Position numbers and translations under genes: made by a program. This document shows, one piece after another, positions 47,429-58,500 of a stretch of 64,000 bases of DNA. Source of the stretch: Halomonas elongata DSM 2581 (GTDB taxonomy: Bacteria > Pseudomonadota > Gammaproteobacteria > Pseudomonadales > Halomonadaceae); the NCBI RefSeq assembly GCF_000196875.2, contig NC_014532.2:1178001-1242000 (forward strand), in the 5' to 3' direction. Each line of letters opens with the position of its first letter. The stretch's first letter is position 1. Below the pieces are notes generated by a model. That model searched no databases and had not been told where the DNA came from. It worked only from the letters and a program-made list of their open reading frames with translations.

Positions 47429-49267
47429 ATGGCCAGAGTCGATTGCCGCGTCTCGTCCGTCTGCTTCGCGCTGGCGTTGCTGGTGAGCTGCCTGGGGTGG
47501 GGCAGCGGAACGGCTCTGGCCCAGAAGCCGGAGCAGCGCCCGGATGTGCGGGTGGTGGTCGATGTATCCGGCAGCATGAAGCGCAACGATCCCGACCAGC
47601 TGGCGGCCAGTGCCATGGAGCTTCTGGTGTCGCTGCTGCCGGGAGGCGTGAGTGCCGGCGTCTGGACCTTCGGTGAGCGGGTCGACAATCCGCTGCCCCT
47701 GGGGGAAGTGTCCGAGCAGTGGCGTGAGCGGGCTCTGGCGTTGCCGCCCGCGCTGCGTGACTATCAGCAGTACACCGATATCGAGACGGCACTCGAGCAG
47801 GCCGCCTCGGCCGAGGCCAATGGCTGGCGACACCTGATCCTGATGACCGACGGGGTCATCGACCTGCCGCCGTCGCGGGGCAACAAGCCCGGCATCGACG
47901 AGGCCTCCCGGCAGAGGCTGGTGGAGAGCATGGCGCCGCGCTTCGCCGACCGGGGTGTGGTGGTGCATGCCATCGCCTTCTCCGACGAGGCCGACCTGGC
48001 CCTGGTCGAGCAACTGGCGCAGCGTACCGGTGGGCTGGCCAGCGTGGCCAAGTCGCCGGAGAGCCTGCTGGGCGCCTTCCTGGACATCATCGAGCGAATC
48101 TTTCCGGCCGACCAGTTGCCGCTGGAAGAGGACGATCGCTTCGTCGTCGATCCGAGTGTGGAGAACCTCTCGGCGCTGGTCTTCCACGGCCCCGACGAAG
48201 GGCCGGTGACCCTGGTGGCGCCGGATGGCACCCGCTATACCGCCGAGACCGCCCCCGACGACATCCGCTGGCAGGTGGAGCCTCACTTCGACCTGATTCG
48301 CGTGCCCGACCCCGAGGCCGGCGAATGGCGCATCGAGGGACCGGTGGGACCGAAGAGCCGGGTCAGCGTGTCCTCCCCCTGGCGGCTGAGCACGTCGGGG
48401 CTGCCGACGACGCTGTATCGCGGCTTTCCGGTGCCGGTGGAGGCCTGGCTCGAGCATGAGGACGCCGAGGCGCCGTTGCTCGACAACCTGCGTTTTTCCG
48501 TGACGCTGGTGGGAGATGGCGACGAGATGCTGGCCTCGGAACAGCTCGCTGCCACGACCGATGGTCGCTTCCGGGGCCGGCTGTCGGCGCCGATGCAGAC
48601 CGGCAATGCCCGCTTGCTGATTCGGGCCCGGGGCGAAGGTTTCGAGCGGCAGCGTGGCCAGGCCGTCAATATTCTGCCGGCGATCGGCGTTGCCCATGAT
48701 CCGGCCAGCAACGACCTGGTGCTGGCCGCCGAGCATCCCCGGCTCAACCGCGACAACACCAAGATTCATGGCGACTTCCAGGGGCAGCGTCTCGAGGCCG
48801 CCGCGGTGGACGAGACCCGGTGGCGGTTACCCTTGCCCGAGCTGGAGGACGATACGAGCCAGCCGCTGCTTCTGGTGGCGACAGTGACCCTGGACGGCGA
48901 GACCCGTGAACTGACGCTGCCGACCGTGACCCTCAACGCCGATAGCGAGGTGGGCATCGGCCGGCCCGACATGGCTGGACCGACGCTGTCCGCCGAACGC
49001 TTCGCCGAAGCGGACGAAGCGACGGTCAGCGAGCCTGAGGTCACTATCGCCGATCGCTTCGTCGAGTGGGTCAATGCCGTGCCAGCGCTTGTGGGTGATG
49101 CCTGGCAGGCAGGCTGGCCCGGCGTGGAGCGCGCCGTCGCGAAGCACGGCAGGGACCCGCGGCTATGGATCGTCATCGGGGCGTTGCTGCTGCTGTGGCT
49201 GGTGTCCATTGGATGGCGCCGTCACCGTCGGTCACGGGGCAAAACGAGGGAAGAACCGCATGTGTGA
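47429..49267 (+). CDS. VWA-domain protein, TIGR03503-like
   Basis: A 612-residue envelope protein. A signal peptide (ALALLVSCLGWGSGTALAQ) is followed by a von Willebrand A domain beginning PDVRVVVDVSGSMKRND, an intact DxSxS metal-ion-dependent adhesion site, and LILMTDGVIDLPP. Several beta-rich domains (about 225-540) precede one C-terminal transmembrane helix (LWIVIGALLLLWLVSIGW) and a basic tail, so most of it faces the periplasm. This layout matches TIGR03503 proteins of unknown function. It is the last chromosomal gene before the prophage. Confidence 0.85.
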   Translation: MARVDCRVSSVCFALALLVSCLGWGSGTALAQKPEQRPDVRVVVDVSGSMKRNDPDQLAASAMELLVSLLPGGVSAGVWTFGERVDNPLPLGEVSEQWRERALALPPALRDYQQYTDIETALEQAASAEANGWRHLILMTDGVIDLPPSRGNKPGIDEASRQRLVESMAPRFADRGVVVHAIAFSDEADLALVEQLAQRTGGLASVAKSPESLLGAFLDIIERIFPADQLPLEEDDRFVVDPSVENLSALVFHGPDEGPVTLVAPDGTRYTAETAPDDIRWQVEPHFDLIRVPDPEAGEWRIEGPVGPKSRVSVSSPWRLSTSGLPTTLYRGFPVPVEAWLEHEDAEAPLLDNLRFSVTLVGDGDEMLASEQLAATTDGRFRGRLSAPMQTGNARLLIRARGEGFERQRGQAVNILPAIGVAHDPASNDLVLAAEHPRLNRDNTKIHGDFQGQRLEAAAVDETRWRLPLPELEDDTSQPLLLVATVTLDGETRELTLPTVTLNADSEVGIGRPDMAGPTLSAERFAEADEATVSEPEVTIADRFVEWVNAVPALVGDAWQAGWPGVERAVAKHGRDPRLWIVIGALLLLWLVSIGWRRHRRSRGKTREEPHV

Positions 49268-49436
49268 GCCCACGATAATTCTGAATGATCCTTAATAATC
49301 AGATTGATAGGCTTAGAAACGTGTCTCACAAGCACGTCGGAAGGTGGTGAGTAAGGCGTTGTTTTTGCTCATTCGGCGTCACTGGCGTGAGACGCACAAT
49401 TTTACCCATAGTGGGCGATATTCACTGGAGGGAACC
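49268..49436. other. probable left chromosome-prophage junction
   Basis: An AT-richer stretch between the VWA-protein gene and the first phage-type gene. No tRNA or integrase is visible, so the attachment site cannot be located by eye. The change from housekeeping to phage genes occurs across these 169 bases. It ends with GGAGGGAACC, the ribosome binding site of the next gene. Confidence 0.4.
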
Positions 49437-49655
49437 ATGACCATCGACACCACGATTGACCAGTACCGCGAGACCAAGGAGCGCATGCAGTCGATCATCG
49501 ATCAGCACATGTCCGCCGCGTTCGACGAGCTCAAGGAAGAATTCGGCGCTACTCCGACTTCCGTCATGCTGAACATCGTGGAGAGTCATCCGCTGGGCGA
49601 CAAATACCCGAATGGCGTCTATGCGGGTAGCCGGATCGGTCTTGGCGGTGAGTAA
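49437..49655 (+). CDS. small prophage protein, uncharacterised
   Basis: A 72-residue soluble protein (TIDQYRETKERMQSIIDQHMSAAFDELKEEFG, helical) of unknown family. GGAGGG before the ATG gives a clear start; the longer frame upstream has no ribosome binding site. The stop overlaps the next gene by one base, so they are coupled. The position at the prophage edge suggests an early or accessory phage gene. Confidence 0.7.
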   Translation: MTIDTTIDQYRETKERMQSIIDQHMSAAFDELKEEFGATPTSVMLNIVESHPLGDKYPNGVYAGSRIGLGGE

Positions 49656-50014
49656 TGATCCGCTGCATCGTAGCCGGCGGCCGCGACTTCGATGACTGGC
49701 CGCTGATGAAACGCAAGCTCGACGCGATATTCGCCAACCAGGAGATGGTCGAGATCGTGAGCGGTGGGGCGGCCGGTGCTGACTCTCTGGGTGAACGATA
49801 TGCCGAGGAGCGGAGCTGGCCGATACGGCGTTTCCCTGCCGATTGGCAGAACCTGGGTCAGCGGGCCGGGCCGCTCCGCAACGCGCAGATGGCCGCCTAT
49901 GCCACGCACCTGGTCGCGTTCCCGGGAGGGAAGGGCACTGCTGACATGCTGAGGCAGGCCCGGGAACGCGGGTTAACGATTCGGCAGATCCGACGCAGCT
50001 CCTCGACCACCTAG
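49655..50014 (+). CDS. YspA-like SLOG-family protein (DUF2493)
   Basis: A 119-residue Rossmann-like protein of the YspA/YpsA branch of the SLOG superfamily. It has CIVAGGRDFDDW at the start, VSGGAAGADSLGERYAEE as the nucleotide-binding glycine loop, and AGPLRNAQMAAYATHLVAFPGGKGTADM. SLOG proteins are thought to bind nucleotide-derived ligands; this type is common in phages. Its role in the phage cycle is unknown. Confidence 0.88.
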   Translation: MIRCIVAGGRDFDDWPLMKRKLDAIFANQEMVEIVSGGAAGADSLGERYAEERSWPIRRFPADWQNLGQRAGPLRNAQMAAYATHLVAFPGGKGTADMLRQARERGLTIRQIRRSSSTT

Positions 50015-50135
50015 GACGACCTTGGGTGTAAGCAAGTTGTACAAAGCTACACATTCTCTGCTAGCGTTGTAACAACTAGATAATTAAACCCTATAACCAG
50101 AAAAGTCGCACAATAATGCGAAGCAGGGAGGGGGT

Positions 50136-50318
50136 ATGAAAAACTCATGCGAGCCAGACTATTACCGCGCTTTTGAGGCGCTCCTCGCCGGAAACTCCCA
50201 GCCTATGAACGCCTACTTCCAAAACAGGCGGAAGTTTCACGAAATAGAAGGTTGCTTAGACCAAAAGCAGCTAATGGAATTGGAGCCGCAGGTTCTGGCG
50301 CAAGACCAGCACCATTAG
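50136..50318 (+). CDS. small prophage protein, uncharacterised
   Basis: A 60-residue protein (NSCEPDYYRAFEALLAGNSQPMNAYFQNRRKFHE...) without recognised relatives. A strong purine-rich ribosome binding site (AGGGAGGGGG) directly precedes the ATG. The 120-base leader is AT-rich and holds GTTGTAACAAC, an 11-base dyad, and TAGATAAT, a possible -10 element, suggesting its own promoter. Base composition is AT-richer than the neighbours. Confidence 0.6.
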   Translation: MKNSCEPDYYRAFEALLAGNSQPMNAYFQNRRKFHEIEGCLDQKQLMELEPQVLAQDQHH

Positions 50319-50455
50319 CGTGACGCGACATGCCGTCCCTGGCGACGACGCCCGTCCTTGGGCGACGTATGCTGTGGGCATCACGCCTTCCAACATAGCC
50401 CGCCCTCAGCGGGCCGCTATCAGTGATCAACGCTTGAACGTATAGGAGATCGCCG

Positions 50456-50878
50456 TCACGCCCCCGCGATGATCCCGAACCGATCCGGGGGCGTGTACGT
50501 GATCGTGCCGCCCTGGCTATCATCGACCTCTCGCGGTGCCCGGTCGTAAACGCTGTCGTACTTGGCCAGGCGATCAGGGTCGTCGAACACCTGGGCGTAG
50601 ACGGCATTCGCCGTTCCTTCACCGACGTACTCAGCCTCGGCCAGCATCTCGACGCTGGACAGGCCACGCCACGCTTCGACCTGGTGCTCGCGCAGCCGCA
50701 CATAGGTCATAGCCGCGTCACCCTGTCGGATCAGCGGCGTGTGGGCCAGATTGACGATCTCCGGCGGCTCGATGGCCTCACCAGTGTCAGTCCGCTGCTT
50801 GAGGTACTCGGGGTGGTACATCTGGAGATCCTGCAGCAGAGCTGGGAAGTCCGGGATATAGAGAATCGCGTCGATCAT
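50456..50878 (-). CDS. prophage tail-associated protein, uncharacterised
   Basis: A 140-residue protein (IDAILYIPDFPALLQDLQMYHPEYLKQ...), soluble, family not recognised. It overlaps the stop of the tail-fibre gene by four bases (ATGA) and is the last gene of the leftward tail operon. That place is often taken by tail-fibre chaperones or adhesin-tip proteins, but I see no motif to decide. Confidence 0.65.
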   Translation of the reverse strand: MIDAILYIPDFPALLQDLQMYHPEYLKQRTDTGEAIEPPEIVNLAHTPLIRQGDAAMTYVRLREHQVEAWRGLSSVEMLAEAEYVGEGTANAVYAQVFDDPDRLAKYDSVYDRAPREVDDSQGGTITYTPPDRFGIIAGA

Positions 50879-52314
50879 TGCAGGGCCTCCAGATCAGCTT
50901 GGTCCATCATGAACGGGTAGTAATGCACCCGTCGGATATAGCCATTAATCACACCGGTGGCGCTCGTGTGCTGCGTTCCGAGCGTCATGCGCGTCACTTC
51001 CAGGTACTTATTGCTAATCGCACCGGGAGAACGTGAATTGGCCCCGTTGTCGATGGTCACGTGCATCGGTCCGGCTTCTTCGTAGCTCAAGGCGTACCGG
51101 GTCATACCAGGATGGAGGTCCAGGTTGTAGGAGTTCCCATTGAATGAATTGCCCTCTGGTGTCGTCACATAAATTTGCCCCTCCTTTGACAACACCATGC
51201 GCTCATTGCCTCGACCCGCCCCCAGGGTAAGGACGTTATCGCTTGAATCTCCTCCTGCCTTAACTGACATCTCCACGAAGACTGACGCTTGGCGACGATT
51301 CTGCCAGCCGTCAGCGAGGACCCGAATATTGTCGGACTGCCGTGTTTCGGTAGAGCCGTTCGTCCAAATCGGCGAGGTGGGAGCGTTTCGTACCTCTAGC
51401 TGCCCCCAATAAACATCGATACCGCTCGTGCCGTCGCCGGTGAAGGTCTTATTGCCGTTATCATCCATAACAAAGACATGGACCCACGATCCGTTGTCTG
51501 TAGCCGTACCCGCCACCTCGCACCGATACCACCCATCGGGCAACGGAATAATTCTGGCATAGGTGGTATCCGGCCCCGTCCAGGTGACCGACTCAGACCC
51601 GGCGTCAAATGTAGCCCCGACCGATCCACCGAAGCCATTCACCCTGATCTCGATCCGTTCATACCCCTGTGGCTTGAAGTGCAGGTAATACGAAATGTCA
51701 GCATTGGTGTTGTCAGGATTGTTGGGTTGGCGGACGTAGTGGTCAGCAGACACTGCGGTGGGGACGATCCTATCCGGGGCTGTGCCACTTTTACCTCCAG
51801 GGAAGACGTCTGCCCCACCTGGCCGGTCAACCTCGTTGTTGTTGACGCTCCAGTTGTTGCACTCAGGGATTTCGTTCGTGGACGTCGGCTCGTTGAGATG
51901 CCCAAGCGGCGCCCCGGTGTTCGGATCATACTCATACGCAAGTGTATCCGCCGGCACCTCAGTCAGGTTCCCTTGTGCGCCCCATACCCACTTCGACGAG
52001 CCTCGGTTGACCGACAGAATGCTGTATGGGTCGATGCCGTGCTCGAGGCGGCGGGCTCCCCGCATGTAGATCCGCTCTAGGAAATCGAGCATCAGCGACG
52101 GCACCGGCTTGTCGGTCTGCTGCTGGATCAGCCCGAGCAGCGCCGTCTCGCGGGCATCGATGGTGTTGGCGGTTTCTGCCTGGGCGGCTAGCAGATCGTT
52201 CGTGGCCTGGGCGATGTTGCCGCCGGAGTAGTTGCGAATCGCGTCAATGAGGGCAGTGGTTCGGGTACTCAGGTTGCTGATTTCATCCTGCAGGGCGGGA
52301 TCGAGTTCTGCCAT
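50875..52314 (-). CDS. prophage tail fibre / receptor-binding protein
   Basis: A 479-residue protein. A helical N-terminal region (ALQDEISNLSTRTTALIDAIRNYSGG..., about 1-75) probably trimerises or attaches to the tail. Two beta-rich regions follow: about 110-330, with a carbohydrate-binding look (WYRCEVAGTATDNGSWVHVFV), and 330-479, a concanavalin/LamG-like fold (SVFVEMSVKAGGDSSDNVLTLGAGRG, MTRYALSYEEAGPMHVTIDN). The order after the tail-tip gene fits a side or tip fibre that binds the host surface. Asn/Thr-rich and AT-richer than chromosomal genes. Confidence 0.75.
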   Translation of the reverse strand: MAELDPALQDEISNLSTRTTALIDAIRNYSGGNIAQATNDLLAAQAETANTIDARETALLGLIQQQTDKPVPSLMLDFLERIYMRGARRLEHGIDPYSILSVNRGSSKWVWGAQGNLTEVPADTLAYEYDPNTGAPLGHLNEPTSTNEIPECNNWSVNNNEVDRPGGADVFPGGKSGTAPDRIVPTAVSADHYVRQPNNPDNTNADISYYLHFKPQGYERIEIRVNGFGGSVGATFDAGSESVTWTGPDTTYARIIPLPDGWYRCEVAGTATDNGSWVHVFVMDDNGNKTFTGDGTSGIDVYWGQLEVRNAPTSPIWTNGSTETRQSDNIRVLADGWQNRRQASVFVEMSVKAGGDSSDNVLTLGAGRGNERMVLSKEGQIYVTTPEGNSFNGNSYNLDLHPGMTRYALSYEEAGPMHVTIDNGANSRSPGAISNKYLEVTRMTLGTQHTSATGVINGYIRRVHYYPFMMDQADLEALQ

Positions 52315-52317
52315 GGA

Positions 52318-52515
52318 TTACACTCCGAAAAAGTCGATGGCATAGCGGACGTGACGACGCATATCGGCGAGCTGGCCGGATACATCCATCATTGCGTTGT
52401 TGAGCGCCAGCTTGGCGGCTTCGAAATCGCTGCGTGCATTGGTGAGCGCGTCCTGCTCGGCCTGCGCTTCGGCGGCGAGGTTTTGTAGCAGCGTGATGGC
52501 CTCGGCATCCGTCAT
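52318..52515 (-). CDS. small coiled-coil prophage tail protein
   Basis: A 65-residue, fully helical protein (EAITLLQNLAAEAQAEQDALTNARSDFEAAKLALNNAMMDVSGQLADMRRHV). It lies between the tail-tip and tail-fibre genes and stops three bases before the fibre start. GTAGGAGG precedes the ATG and is itself directly preceded by a terminator hairpin. Possibly a linker or assembly helper for the fibre; family not recognised. Confidence 0.65.
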   Translation of the reverse strand: MTDAEAITLLQNLAAEAQAEQDALTNARSDFEAAKLALNNAMMDVSGQLADMRRHVRYAIDFFGV

Positions 52516-52532
52516 AGGGCCTCCTACAAAAA

Positions 52533-52553
52533 AAGCCGCCTCGAGGGCGGCTT
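52533..52553 (-). terminator. intrinsic terminator between tail-tip gene and next tail genes
   Basis: An 8-bp stem (AAGCCGCC / GGCGGCTT) with a 5-base loop is followed on the leftward strand by seven T, then GTAGGAGG, the ribosome binding site of the 65-residue protein. Full terminator geometry inside what must be one late transcript implies attenuation or antitermination. Confidence 0.8.
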
Positions 52554-52563
52554 GGTGAGTCGT

Positions 52564-55500
52564 TTAGATGCGGGATATCAGGGCGTCCATTTCACAACGC
52601 CGCGATTCGAAAATGAACGTGGCATTGTGCCCATCGGCATATCGCTGCGTGTAGCAATACGCGCGCAGCCGAAAGACAATGCGAAGGTTTCCGTCAGCTT
52701 CTTTCAATTTTATCGCTGCTGTAGTTGAAGTGTTTACACCTTCGGTTACAGAGGACACAGCATTGAACTCTCGGCTGCTATCTTCTTGGTGAACAATAAC
52801 TGATCTTCTTACAAGATCACCACCATCATATATCAAAAGCTCCCCATCAAACTCAGCCCTTGCCACTGACCTATCAGAATCACTCAAGAACGTCCTGACG
52901 AAATATTGAAGATCAACATCAAGGTTTATGAATGCAGACGAAGAAGGACCTCTTCCATTCACTGTTTGATTTACATCAATCAAATTGATATATGTTTCAG
53001 CCGTATCACCATTATATGGAGCGCTGCTTGCATAGAAGCTGATACCGTCAGGCTGACTTCTCCACGGTATATTAGGTGCACTCCCGTCAGTTGTTGGCTG
53101 GCCCCATACATAATTGATGGAGTTGTTATCTCCATAGGATCCAGAGGTAACAAAGGAAGGGTTATAGTTATTAACCGTCAACCCTTCAACATTCACGTTA
53201 CCGCTAAAATCCGACCCAGCGGGAGAAATGTTCACCGCCCTGTCACCGTTGGGTTTGAATATCTGAACCCCCGATGAGCTGACGCGAGTTACCCCGTTAT
53301 CTGCCCTGCGGATCGAGGCATAGGCAAATCTAGCTTGTCCTGTTTCACCCCAAGGGGCACTGATATAGAGCCATGGAGTTGCATCAGCGGCATTAGCCGG
53401 CGCGGTCACCGTTTTGGATAACTCTTTCCAGTTGGCGTTGTTATCGATGACGCTTTCCCAGCCTACGACATTACCGTCTACATCTCTGAATCGCAGACCA
53501 ATACCGGCAGGGCCATTCGCCCAATAGGCGTTACTGATGGTGTACAGGTTGAACTTATCACCGGGAGAACATGGGGTGACACTTCCTTCTTCAAACACCT
53601 GCCTATCAGTTAGCTCCAGGGCCCTCGTATATGGAACCGGGAACGATATTCCAGCAGGAGCAATACCAACAATTTGGGACTGTGCTTCTCGCCAGGTCCC
53701 GCGGTCTCCGTCCTCCCAGTTTCTCTTGGTAATCAATTCATCCGAACCACCGCCGACTTCCAGAGCATCACTGAGCTGGAGGTAGTCGGCTTTGATCCGG
53801 CCATCACTATCGACAACGAAGTTCCCACTGCCATCGGTGAGTTTGCCGAACGTCAACTGATCGATCAGGGCCTCTTTCAGCAGCAGGCGGCCGTTGTCGA
53901 AGATGAACGGCACATCCGCGGTGGCCGGGTCGTCGGGATCGACGATATACATCCGGTCCGCGATGACCCCGAACTCGGATTGCTGGCCGTCATTGTGCAG
54001 CCCGATCCCGGTCACGCGGCCGTTCACGTCGACACGCAACGTCCAGAGGGCATCGATCCGTTCCGCCTGGGCATCGATGTTCGCCTGGGCCGTCTGCTCG
54101 ACCGAGGCGATGTCCTCGCCAAGCTGGGTCTGGACAGTTTCGATGTTGCTGGCGAGCGCATTGTCGCCATCGACCCGCGCCTGCTGTTCCTGAGCGACGG
54201 CTGCATCCAGGTCGTCGACACTCGCCTTGAGCTGGTCAGCACGGATAGCGAGCGCACTGTCCTCGTCGGTGCGCACTCGTTCTTCCGTGCGGATGCTCGC
54301 TCGACGATTGGCTGTCTCAGCGTTCAGCGCCTCGTAGATGATGGCATCGAGCTGATCGCCTTCCTGCTGCACACGCTGGAGAGCGGAAATCGCGGCTGAC
54401 TGTTGCTGATTGTTGAGCGACACCTGTTCCAGGGTGCGGGCCTGCGCCTCGTCCTCGGTGGCGCGGACCTCCGCCTCCTCGATGATCGAGGACTCGGTAT
54501 CGCCGACACGGGCATCCATGCTGGAAAGGTCCGACGCCAGGGCCTCGTCAGCGCTAGCGCGTGTCTGACGCTCGCTAGCGAGTCCAGCCTCGACATCATC
54601 GGCGCGAGCCTCCAACGAGCTGGCCCGACTGGCCAGGGCTTCGTCCTTATCGGCCCGTACTTGCTGCTCGGTGGTGAGGCCGGATTCGACGCCCCCTACG
54701 CGAGCATCTATGTCCTGGATGTCACTGGCCATGGCCGAATCGGCACTGGCGCGGGTCTGTTGCTCCTCTGTCAGTCCTGACTCGACGTCCCCGACCCGGG
54801 CATCCATGTTCTGGAGGTCGGAAGCCAGCGCGTCGTCGCCATCGATGCGGGCCTGCTGCTCCTGCTGGAGAGCCGCCGTAATTTCCTGAATCTCGCCGGC
54901 GACGCGCTTGACGCGTACCGCGTCGATAATAACGCCGAGCCCGGCACCGGAGGTGTCGCCCCAGATTCGCAGGATGTCACGCGAGCCACTGGCGCCTTCC
55001 GGCACGGTGTAGGTGAACTCGAACACGTTCCACGTCGAGTCCGGCGTGAAATGCTGCCAGCCGGAATTGCCAGCCCCATCGGTCGAGTAGGCGACAGCGA
55101 ACTCGGCAGCCGCATTGGTATCGGGCTGTCGTGCTGCGATGCTGATCGCAATCTCGAAGCCCTCGAATGCCTCGGTTGCTCCGGCCGGGATGCGTACATA
55201 GACGGCATTGTCTGTGCCCCACGGGTTAGGGGAGGAATCCGCCGAGGTCACCAAGCCGGATTGCAGGCCGACGTAGACATTATCGGTCTCGGCGTTCAGC
55301 GTGGAGCCACCCGCGACCGTCCACTGATCGAAATCGCTGCCGCTCTCGAAGCCCGAAGCGAACTGCGGCAGGGCATCGACCTTGGCGCTCAGCTCGCCGA
55401 TCTGCGACGCGAGCGCACTGTCCTCGTCGGCCCGAGCCTGCTGTTCCGTCGTCAGTGCTGCATCCAGATCGCCAACGCTCGCCTCGAGGCTGTCGGCACG

Positions 55501-58500
55501 CATGGCCAGGGCGGAGTCGCCGTCAATGCGAACACGCTCCTCGGTCCGAATCGATGCGCGACGGTTGGCGGTCTCGGCGTTCAGCGCCTCATACATGATG
55601 GCGTCGAGGGCATCGCCTTCCTGCTGCACACGCTGCAACTCACCAATGCGCAGATCATGCTTGTCGCTGGTGTCCTGCAGGCCCTCGAGGCGCGTGGCCA
55701 CGAACTCATCCTCGGTCCGACGTGCCTCGACCTCCTCAACGATGGCGGTCTCCGCCTCGTCAAGCCGTTGGTCGAGGTCCGCATCGGCCGCCTCGAGATT
55801 GTTGCGGGTCGATTCCAGTGAGTTCTGGACACTGCTCACGCGACCATCGAGCCGGGCCGCCTCGTCGTCGAGATTGCCCTGGATGGTATCAGCCCGGTCA
55901 TCCAGTCGCTCAGCCTCATCGGCCAGATCCTTCTGGGTCTGGGCAATCGAATCCTCGTTGATGCCGACCTGCTCGACCCGCTCGCGCAGCGCTGGATCGA
56001 GAACCCCCTCATGGATCTCGCCCGAGATATTGCTGATGATGGCTGACGGGTCGTTTTTCGTCGTCGCCTCGACGGTCGCAAACTCGGACACGCGGGCAAC
56101 GGTCCATTGTCGGACGTAGTAGTAATAGGTGGTGTCCGGCATCAGGTCGGTATCGACCAGCACGGCGCCCACGCTCAGGCGTTGGGCGCTGGTCTCGACG
56201 TCGCCCAGGGCGAGCGGCGCCGACGAGCGCCAGAACTCATACTGGGCACCGGCATACAGACCATGCGGAATCAGTGTGATCGAGAAATTCCCGCGCTGGA
56301 CCTCGATGGACTGCGGCACCTGCACGGCCTGGCCGGTGACTGTCAGCGTGGCGGTCTGCGACCACACGGACGCCATGGAGCCGTTGAGCGCCCGGAGTTG
56401 GATCTCGTAGTCCAGCTCCTCATCGACATCGCGGATCGTCAGGTTGCCGGAGGTGGTGAACGGCCCGGCATGCTCCCACTCATCGCTACCCACGACGCGA
56501 TAGCGCGCCTCAACCTGGAGGTTCGGCAGCCCGACCTGAGTATTGAACGCATACGCCACGCGAATCAGCGTGGTGAATGAGCCGTCCTGGTTCTGCTGGG
56601 CCGCTGTCTCATCGCCGCGCACGCTGGTGATATGCGGCACCGGCGGACGCACGCGGTCCGGCGGGATCGGGTTGGTGATGCCCGGATCAAAGACCGGTGC
56701 CGTGGTGTAGTCGTAGATGTCCGGCGCGGCGTTGACCAGCGTCAGGTCAGCACCGAAGTCCTCGTTCGGCTCGATCCGGGTCACCTTGGCGTCGATGGAC
56801 TCTTTGCCCATGACGCCATAGATCACCAAGTCGCCCGGCTCGACATCGATGCTGTCGACGGAGGTGAATGTATCGGTCTCGCCGATCTCGGCACCGGTGA
56901 CCTGCGTCGCGATCAGCTTGGCCTTGCCAGCCGCATCATCGACACCACGAACGGAGATGCCATAGGCCCGCTGCTCGGTGTACTCCAGGCGCTCGTCGAG
57001 CACGATGGTCGTGCCGCTGACCGATTTCACCCGCGCAGAACCCAGGCCGACGAGGATGGCGTCGTACTGGTAAAGCACGCGGTTGCCGCGCACGATGGCC
57101 AGGTTCTCCCAGTCCATCGAGGCCTTGAATGTCTCGGGGCGCAGGATGGCTTGGCGCAGGTGGTAGTTACCGTGATTCCACGCTTCTTCGCTGGAGGCCA
57201 CGCCCTGGAGCTGGAAGTCCTCGAAGCGAGTCGCGTTGCTCTCGTCGTAGCCGTCGCGATAAACAATGCGCTCGGCGTCGGACCAGGTGTCCGGGTCCAC
57301 GTATTTGACGCGAATGCCGTGCGGCAGGTCTTTGTACTGGATGCTCGAGCTGAACCCGGACGCATTGCGCGGCGTGATCGCCTGCACGGTAGGCGTGTTG
57401 GAATCATCGAACACGATGCCGAACTTACCGTCACGGAACGCGAACGAGCCCTGGCCGGCGGCGGCAATCGAGCGAGCGCGATCCAGTACCGTTTCATCGC
57501 CGTCGTGGACGTGGTGGTACTCGAGGGGGGAAGCATGGGCGTCACAGAACGCCGCCCAGTTGACGATGTCCTCGAGGTGCAGCCGGTCGTCACCGATGGG
57601 GTTGCCGACCTGCTGCCCGGTCATCGCGTCGATGTAGGCCCAACCGGGGTTATTGGTCGCCTGCATCACCCAAGCAGACCCGTCCCACACGCGCAGCACA
57701 GCCTGGGTGCGGATACGGAGCTGATCGATCACACCATTGAGCTGGTCGGTGGCGCGGATGCGCAGCGCCATCAGCACATGGTTGCCGGTATAGGCCGGGC
57801 CGTCTTGAACCGAGCGCAGCACGGACCACTGGCAGTCGGTGTAGATCGCCTGGACGCCACCGTGGTACGACCGCACGCGGGTCACGCGCACGTCATACTG
57901 CCCCTTGGGCACGGCCCAGCGCTTATTGAGGCGCAGCGTATCCTTGGTGGGCCCTTTGATCAGCCAGGCATCATCCTGGACTGTCCACGCGCTTGTGCCA
58001 GCCTCGCGGTACTCGACCTTGAACTCGACCTGGGTGAGGCTATCGGTGCCGTTGTCGTTGACTGAGAAAAGCCCCTGTGTGCCCACCAAATCAATGCTGA
58101 TCTCTTTCGTGCCCGGGGCCGTGGTGCGAGTTGCGCTGTTGCCATCCGGCACCCAGGTATCGGCCTGCGGGTCTCCCTGGGCATTCAGCGCGACACCGAC
58201 CTGCTCCTCGGCGATGTCCGGCGTCATCAACGTGAGCTGATCGGACATGCCGATCTCCCACTCGACGTCCTCGTAATCGCCCAGGTTGGTCTCGCCGATG
58301 GTGATGGCATCGCCGACATTAGCGTCCTTGAGCACGCTGTAGCCGTCGCCCACGCGGTGGCCCGCCACCTCCAGCGGCCCATAGCCGAGCACCAGTAGCA
58401 TGCGCAGGAACTGGTCATTGCCGGCGATCTCGGTAACCGGGTTCGCCGCCAATTTCGGATACCAGCGCGGGTTGCCGTAAACACGCGGCACGACGCCGTA

